A stretch of DNA of 47,265 nucleotides from Wenzhouxiangella sp. (GTDB taxonomy: Bacteria; Pseudomonadota; Gammaproteobacteria; Xanthomonadales; Wenzhouxiangellaceae). Location of the stretch: assembly GCA_007134485.1 (NCBI GenBank), contig SLKT01000009.1, positions 1 through 47,265 of the forward strand. The letters are read 5' to 3'. Positions 43,363-47,265 of this stretch are shown piece after piece. The notes below the pieces were generated by a model that searched no databases, was not told the DNA's origin, and worked only from the letters and a program-made list of their open reading frames with translations. Numbering within the stretch: position 1 is the stretch's first letter; each line of letters opens with the position of its first letter. Position numbers and translations under genes: made by a program.

Positions 43363-45694
43363 TTCGCTCGATCACCAGCACCCCGGAATCGGCCGGATCG
43401 AACTTCAATTCGATACTTGCCATTTGCTCCAGGTCCACCCCGTCGGCGGCAAACACATGTAGCGGCACGGCCATTGACTTCAGCAACGGTTCGGTGGGCG
43501 AGCCGTAGCGTTTGCTGTTGATCATGCCGATTCGGGTATGGCGTACCGGCAGCGGCGGCAGCAAGTCTCCGAAATCGCTCAGAGGCCGGCTTGCGCGGTT
43601 GCCGTGGATATCGGTGATTTCGATGCTGATCTGCAAACGCGGCCGCAGGGGCGAGTCTTCGTCGGGCTCGGATGCATTTGCGTTGTCGTCGGATTCGTCA
43701 TCAACGGCCGGCGGGTCGCGGTCTGCATGGGCCAGGTCCAACCATAGCACCCCATGATCGCCAGCCCTGATGGACTCACGCGCAGCCTCATCCAGATCGA
43801 TTCGATACGACGGACTCGACCCATTGGTCACGGATTCGTCAACTGCATGCCAGCCCAGGAACACCCCGGTTTGTCGACGCTGGGGATTGCCGCGAAAGCC
43901 GACATCGCGCTCGGCCCAGAGATCGAGGTCGATTCCCGAAAGCCGTATGCCATCGTGATTGCCACGGGCAATGTCCAGCCGATTCTCGAAATCGGCAATC
44001 ACCGTCCGCTGTCCGTCGTCGCAGCGGGCCACGTACAGGGTCTGTGGCAGCAGTCGGCCGGCCTGCGCCGGATCGCAGAACAGCGTGGGTATTGAGGCAG
44101 GTCTGGCCACGGCCTGCTCGGCAAAGGCGGTCAGGTAGAGTTTTCCGACCCGGCGCTGTTGTTCGCCATCCAGCAACCAGGCCCGGTTGAGTAGATGTCT
44201 GGCAATCATGCCGGTGTCGTTGTTGCCCCATACCGTATTGAACTGGCCGTGGTTGGCATGATGGACATACAGCGAAGCGCTGAAGCGCCCCCGATCCGGA
44301 TCGGGCCGGGTTCGGCGCAATTGCCGGTCGCCGGAAAAATAGAAGACATCGGCATCCATGCCACCGTGGATGACGAAATAGCTGACGTCGTCGAGCTCGG
44401 TGGGCTTGCCGGAAGTCCAGAACTGGCCATCAATGGGCGCGATGGCGGCCACGCCCTGAATGCCGAATTCATAGTCGAAAGTGATACTGGCATCTTCGGG
44501 ATAGTGTTGCAGCCGATTGAATACGGCTGCCAGCGCCGCCGCTTCCCCGCCGCGCGAGTGGCCAATCAGCATGACCTGGTCCAGATCAACCTGCTCATGC
44601 AGGGGATGCAAGGGAGCGTCTTGCCAGTCACGCCACTGCGCCAGGTGCTCGAGCATCAACCAGCCGCGCACGCCATTCTCACGCGGTACTCCGCCGAATA
44701 TTCCGCCATTGATGAAGTTCTGGTCCAGGGAGACCACGACATGACCACGACTGGCCAGGTGCTCACCAAGCCAGGCATAACCGGGATCGGAATCATTCAT
44801 CATGTCGTGATTGCCATGCACGACAAGCACCAATGGCAAGCGGCCCTCGGCATCGACTGGATACCAGACCCGGCCGTTGAGCGGCAATGCATCCAGGCCG
44901 AACCCCCACCAGCGCTCGCGCATGCGCAATCCGAAACCGGATGGTCGACCAAGCAAATCGCGCGCATCGACACTGTCGGTTTTCCAGCTTGCCTGTTCGG
45001 CATATTCACTGCGCCAGCGATCATTGCCGCTGCCGTAGGTCAGGTGAGCCGTGCGGTAGGGACCGGTGTCCACAAATTGCTGCCAGGCCGTGCCCGGATG
45101 GTCGGAGATGGCCACCAGCTCGTCGACCGGGTCTTCGTCACGCTCGTCACCGAGCACCCAGACCAGCCCGAGGACAATGACGGCCAGTGCCGGAACCAGA
45201 CACAATGTTCCGGCAACCCGGCGTCGGGGGCTGCAAGCCCAAAGACCGACGCCGATGGCGACCAGGACCAGGGCCAGGCCACCGGCAAGTCCGACGGCAA
45301 GCGCAAGCTGCAGGTGCAATCCGATGAGGCTGAACAGCACAATGATGGCCAGGACACTGGCGAGTCCGGCCGGTCTCCACAAGCGTTTCAGCAGATTCAA
45401 TAGGCCCAGACCCGGTCCGGTGATCAGTTCGGATACAGCCAGCACCAGCAGGACAGTCAGAATGCCCATGCCGATGTTGGCTAGAATGCCCCACGGCAGG
45501 TTCAGCGATTCAGCGCCAATCCAGGCCCCGAGCAGGACCAACCCGGCCAACATCGATCGTTCGATCCATTTGTGCCGTGGCTTTGAAGGTTCCAGACGGT
45601 CAACCGCGGCTGCCAGCCATCCTGCGACCTTTTCCTTCAGTGATCGAGTCTTTGCCCGGATCCGATCCAGGCCCGATTGAATGCCCTGCAGCAT
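43337..45694 (-). CDS. Large membrane-anchored alpha/beta hydrolase
   Basis: About 785 residues from the ATG at 45694 (GGGAGG 7 nt upstream); the in-frame ATG at 45709 would overlap that ribosome site. The N-terminal third has about five hydrophobic helices (about 45-205). The rest is an alpha/beta-hydrolase domain: LPLVLVVHGNHDMM (oxyanion region), nucleophile Ser380 in IGHSRGGEAAAL, an Asp candidate in FVIHGGMDADVF and a His candidate in HHANHGQFN. The C-terminal part of about 220 residues is beta-rich with an acidic linker (DDESDDNANASEPDEDS). The active site is probably periplasmic. It resembles dienelactone hydrolase/acetylhydrolase-like enzymes; substrate unknown. Confidence 0.78.
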   Translation of the reverse strand: MLQGIQSGLDRIRAKTRSLKEKVAGWLAAAVDRLEPSKPRHKWIERSMLAGLVLLGAWIGAESLNLPWGILANIGMGILTVLLVLAVSELITGPGLGLLNLLKRLWRPAGLASVLAIIVLFSLIGLHLQLALAVGLAGGLALVLVAIGVGLWACSPRRRVAGTLCLVPALAVIVLGLVWVLGDERDEDPVDELVAISDHPGTAWQQFVDTGPYRTAHLTYGSGNDRWRSEYAEQASWKTDSVDARDLLGRPSGFGLRMRERWWGFGLDALPLNGRVWYPVDAEGRLPLVLVVHGNHDMMNDSDPGYAWLGEHLASRGHVVVSLDQNFINGGIFGGVPRENGVRGWLMLEHLAQWRDWQDAPLHPLHEQVDLDQVMLIGHSRGGEAAALAAVFNRLQHYPEDASITFDYEFGIQGVAAIAPIDGQFWTSGKPTELDDVSYFVIHGGMDADVFYFSGDRQLRRTRPDPDRGRFSASLYVHHANHGQFNTVWGNNDTGMIARHLLNRAWLLDGEQQRRVGKLYLTAFAEQAVARPASIPTLFCDPAQAGRLLPQTLYVARCDDGQRTVIADFENRLDIARGNHDGIRLSGIDLDLWAERDVGFRGNPQRRQTGVFLGWHAVDESVTNGSSPSYRIDLDEAARESIRAGDHGVLWLDLAHADRDPPAVDDESDDNANASEPDEDSPLRPRLQISIEITDIHGNRASRPLSDFGDLLPPLPVRHTRIGMINSKRYGSPTEPLLKSMAVPLHVFAADGVDLEQMASIELKFDPADSGVLVIERISLEPGLR

Positions 45695-45812
45695 GATGAA
45701 ACCTCCCATGTCAGGTTGTCCATGCTATCCGAGGGCGTTGACCGGGAGAAGATGCCGAAAGTCATGACTGAAACCCTTAGAATTCCAATTCAATGGAATC
45801 GAGGTGCCCGTC

Positions 45813-46085
45813 ATGACCCGGATGGTTGATTGTGCTTATCTGAACAAGCGTGCCGAAGGCCTGGCCCGCCCGCCCCTGCCCGGTGAGCTGGGTCAGAAAA
45901 TTCACGACAATATCTGCAAAGAGGCCTGGCAGCAGTGGCTGGCCCACCAGACCATGCTGATCAATGAAAAGCGCTTGAGCCCGATTGATCCCGAGCACCG
46001 CAAGTATCTGATGGAACAGGCCGAGGCATTCCTGTTCGGCGGGGAAGTCGATCAGGCCGAGGGCTACGTGCCGCCCGATTCCTGA
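45813..46085 (+). CDS. yggX: Fe(2+)-trafficking/oxidative damage protection protein YggX
   Basis: 90 residues, the normal YggX length. The ATG at 45813 has GAGG 8 nt upstream; the GTG at 45804 is less likely. Conserved features are the N-terminal Cys ([14 protein letters not shown]), [51 protein letters not shown] and YVPPD. It protects Fe-S enzymes and supports intracellular iron traffic. In many gammaproteobacteria yggX is the gene after mutY; here a convergent hydrolase gene is inserted between them. Its end overlaps the convergent lipoprotein gene by 22 bp. Confidence 0.93.
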   Translation: MTRMVDCAYLNKRAEGLARPPLPGELGQKIHDNICKEAWQQWLAHQTMLINEKRLSPIDPEHRKYLMEQAEAFLFGGEVDQAEGYVPPDS

Positions 46086-46531
46086 TCGCCGTCTTCAGGC
46101 GGGATTTCGACCTCGCCTTCTTCAACGTCCTTGTCCACGTCGGCAAGTTCGGCTCGAACGGCCTGCATGTCGACTCGCCGCATTTCGCGGATCCGACAGC
46201 GATGAACTTCGTCGACAATGATCCGGTCGGTGACGTCGAGTACTCGAGGATTGTGACTGTCAATCCGTAGACGCGGGTTGGCATGCAGCCGCGAGTGACA
46301 TTCCCGGCCCAACTCGATCAGATAGTCTCCCCGGGCGGAGAAGTCAATCACAATGTGCTCGCGCCCGACCGGGCGCCAGTTTCGAACACGCTCGAATCGA
46401 ATCTGGGCTACCGGATCGCCGGCATGCTTCAGGTAAACCTCTGAATGATCGACGATTGGCCCCCTGCCGGCACAGCCGACAACCAGGCCCGCAACCATCA
46501 CGACCAGCCAGAACTTGAAAATCGTTCGCAT
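46064..46531 (-). CDS. Small lipoprotein of unknown function (DUF6491-like)
   Basis: About 155 residues from the ATG at 46531 (GGAG 9 nt upstream). Signal peptide [20 protein letters not shown] with lipobox VVGC, lipid-modified Cys20. The mature part has [40 protein letters not shown] and a Cys pair ([16 protein letters not shown]), then an acidic tail ([18 protein letters not shown]). The pattern is reminiscent of DUF6491-type lipoproteins, an assignment from memory only. No catalytic motif is seen. Convergent with yggX. Confidence 0.7.
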   Translation of the reverse strand: MRTIFKFWLVVMVAGLVVGCAGRGPIVDHSEVYLKHAGDPVAQIRFERVRNWRPVGREHIVIDFSARGDYLIELGRECHSRLHANPRLRIDSHNPRVLDVTDRIIVDEVHRCRIREMRRVDMQAVRAELADVDKDVEEGEVEIPPEDGDQESGGT

Positions 46532-46614
46532 GCCCAGAAACTCCAATTCATTGACTGAATTGACAATCTGCGCGATGCCCGGTTCCCCGTTCCGAAAAAT
46601 AGCCGCGCGAGCGG

Positions 46615-46643
46615 TTGACTTCCTGCAAGCAAACCGTTCTAAT
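46615..46643 (+). promoter_or_regulatory. Sigma70 promoter of the tRNA-Phe gene
   Basis: TTGACT (46615-46620), a 17-bp spacer and TCTAAT (46638-46643), followed by a GC-rich discriminator (agcgggc) typical of stable-RNA promoters. It lies 43 bp before the tRNA. Confidence 0.65.
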
Positions 46644-46686
46644 AGCGGGCTTCACGGCACGCCGTGCCGCGTAGCGTCAAGTTGAT

Positions 46687-46762
<76 letters not shown>

Positions 46763-46879
46763 CTTTCCCCTCTTCTACCCTGCAGTCCTAACCTAACACT
46801 TTCCCGCGAACTGCCGATCCGGCTTCGCCGGGCAGTTAGATGGCTGGCCTGCGGCCAGCGAGCTCCGCTTTCGCTCCGG

Positions 46880-46905
46880 TTCTGCCCCTGGCCACCACTT
46901 TCCCC
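46880..46905 (+). repeat. Duplicate of the tRNA-Phe 3' end
   Basis: 26 bp (46880-46905: ttctgcccctggccacc and on through actttcccc) are identical to 46745-46770, covering the tRNA T-arm 3' side, acceptor, CCA and 8 bp beyond. The offset is 135 bp. Weaker similarity continues downstream (cgaactgcc at 46807 and 46943). No integrase is near. The stretch between the copies holds small hairpins (AACTGCC...GGCAGTT; CTGGCC-TGC-GGCCAG). Confidence 0.85.
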
Positions 46906-46969
46906 CTCCGCAAGCCTGAAGCCTTAACCGCAATCTTTCCTCCGAACTGCCTCTCCGATTTATTCATTT

Positions 46970-46995
46970 GTAGGTCGGCCTGACACGGCCGACGG
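46970..46995 (+). repeat. GTAG-type REP hairpin, forward (unit 1)
   Basis: GTAG followed by a 7-bp stem GTCGGCC/GGCCGAC with a 6-nt loop (TGACAC) and GG. Head tetranucleotide plus palindrome is the layout of GTAG-class REP elements mobilised by RAYT (TnpA-REP) transposases. Confidence 0.75.
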
Positions 46996-47091
46996 ACGAG
47001 ATTGGACCAACCGCCACCGGTTTGCTGGCGTGTCCGATCCAAAATCGTGGCTCAGCACATATCGATTTCGTGTCGATGTTTGCGAAGCCGA

Positions 47092-47117
47092 CCGTCGGGG
47101 ATGTCACCCCGACCTAC
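47092..47117 (-). repeat. GTAG-type REP hairpin, inverted (unit 1)
   Basis: On the minus strand, GTAG then stem GTCGGGG/CCCCGAC with a 6-nt loop and GG: same length and layout as the forward REP at 46970. The two make a 148-bp inverted pair, that is, a REPIN-like element. Confidence 0.75.
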
Positions 47118-47150
47118 TTTTTGGGAGTTGCCTCTCCGGCTTCTTCACTT

Positions 47151-47176
47151 GTAGGTCGGCCTGACACGGCCGACGG
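47151..47176 (+). repeat. GTAG-type REP hairpin, forward (unit 2)
   Basis: Same sequence as the REP at 46970-46995, 181 bp downstream. Its inverted partner would lie outside the window. Confidence 0.75.
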
Positions 47177-47265
47177 ACGAGATCCGATCAACCGCCACCG
47201 GTTTGCTGACATGTCCGATCCAAAATCGTGGCTCAGCACACATCGATTTCGTGTCGATGTTTGCG

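Larger units (their letters stand above)
46948..47265 (+). repeat. 181-bp tandem repeat (second copy cut by the window edge)
   Basis: Unit 1 is 46948-47128. Unit 2 starts at 47129 (tgcctctccg) and matches with an exact 181-bp offset at several landmarks (tgtaggtcgg at 46969 and 47150; cgatgtttgcg ending at 47084 and 47265). More copies may follow. No open frame or RNA family is recognised; each unit contains an inverted pair of REP hairpins. Confidence 0.9.

Noticed and set aside
44195-45403. 402-residue plus-strand frame
   Set aside because: Shadow of the membrane hydrolase, which has the GHSRGG nucleophile motif and TM segments.

Overview
The window looks like a chromosomal segment of a GC-rich, probably marine or halophilic gammaproteobacterium. 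Evidence is the gammaproteobacterial gene sets rpsP-rimM-trmD-rplS and rsmD-coaD next to ftsY, mutY followed closely by yggX, and the DnaE and HtpG types. A NaChBac-type sodium channel and an NhaC antiporter point to a sodium-rich habitat. Placement near Chromatiales/Xanthomonadales (for example Wenzhouxiangellaceae) is a guess. No prophage, transposase or CRISPR array is visible.

Region 1 (1-7605): a very large secreted protein of tandem SpaA/prealbumin-like beta domains enters from the right on the minus strand and runs off the left edge. Beside it lies a minus-strand oxygen-signalling block: a FixL-like PAS kinase with the haem-ligand His and haem-pocket Arg, a FixJ-like regulator, a single-domain receiver and an FNR/FixK-like regulator without an Fe-S cysteine cluster.

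Region 2 (7606-19606): a class C beta-lactamase-fold hydrolase bracketed by a 30-56 bp direct repeat, a DUF4870-like membrane protein, and an RND efflux unit (adaptor, pump, TetR/AcrR regulator) with an AcrR-like palindrome in front. Then come an aminotransferase, an exported RNG-repeat beta-solenoid, a methyltransferase-fold lipoprotein and NhaC.

Region 3 (19730-34697): a DUF349 protein, dnaE, an EAL phosphodiesterase, a ChaC-like cyclotransferase, a membrane class III nucleotide cyclase with TolB-like/TPR C-terminus, and, convergent with it, a ZIP-type transporter with a cyclic-nucleotide-binding domain in its TM3-TM4 loop. This cyclase/transporter pair is the best candidate for an undescribed system. 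hslR, a voltage-gated sodium channel and htpG (with a sigma32-like promoter) follow.

Region 4 (34946-46531): an M23 peptidase overlapping a bactofilin gene, the rpsP-rimM-trmD-rplS operon, ggt, a frameshifted coaD, rsmD, ftsY, mutY, a large membrane hydrolase, yggX and a small lipoprotein.

Region 5 (46547-47265): tRNA-Phe with its own promoter, followed by a duplicated tRNA 3' end and a tandem 181-bp repeat built from inverted pairs of GTAG-type REP hairpins that continues past the right edge.
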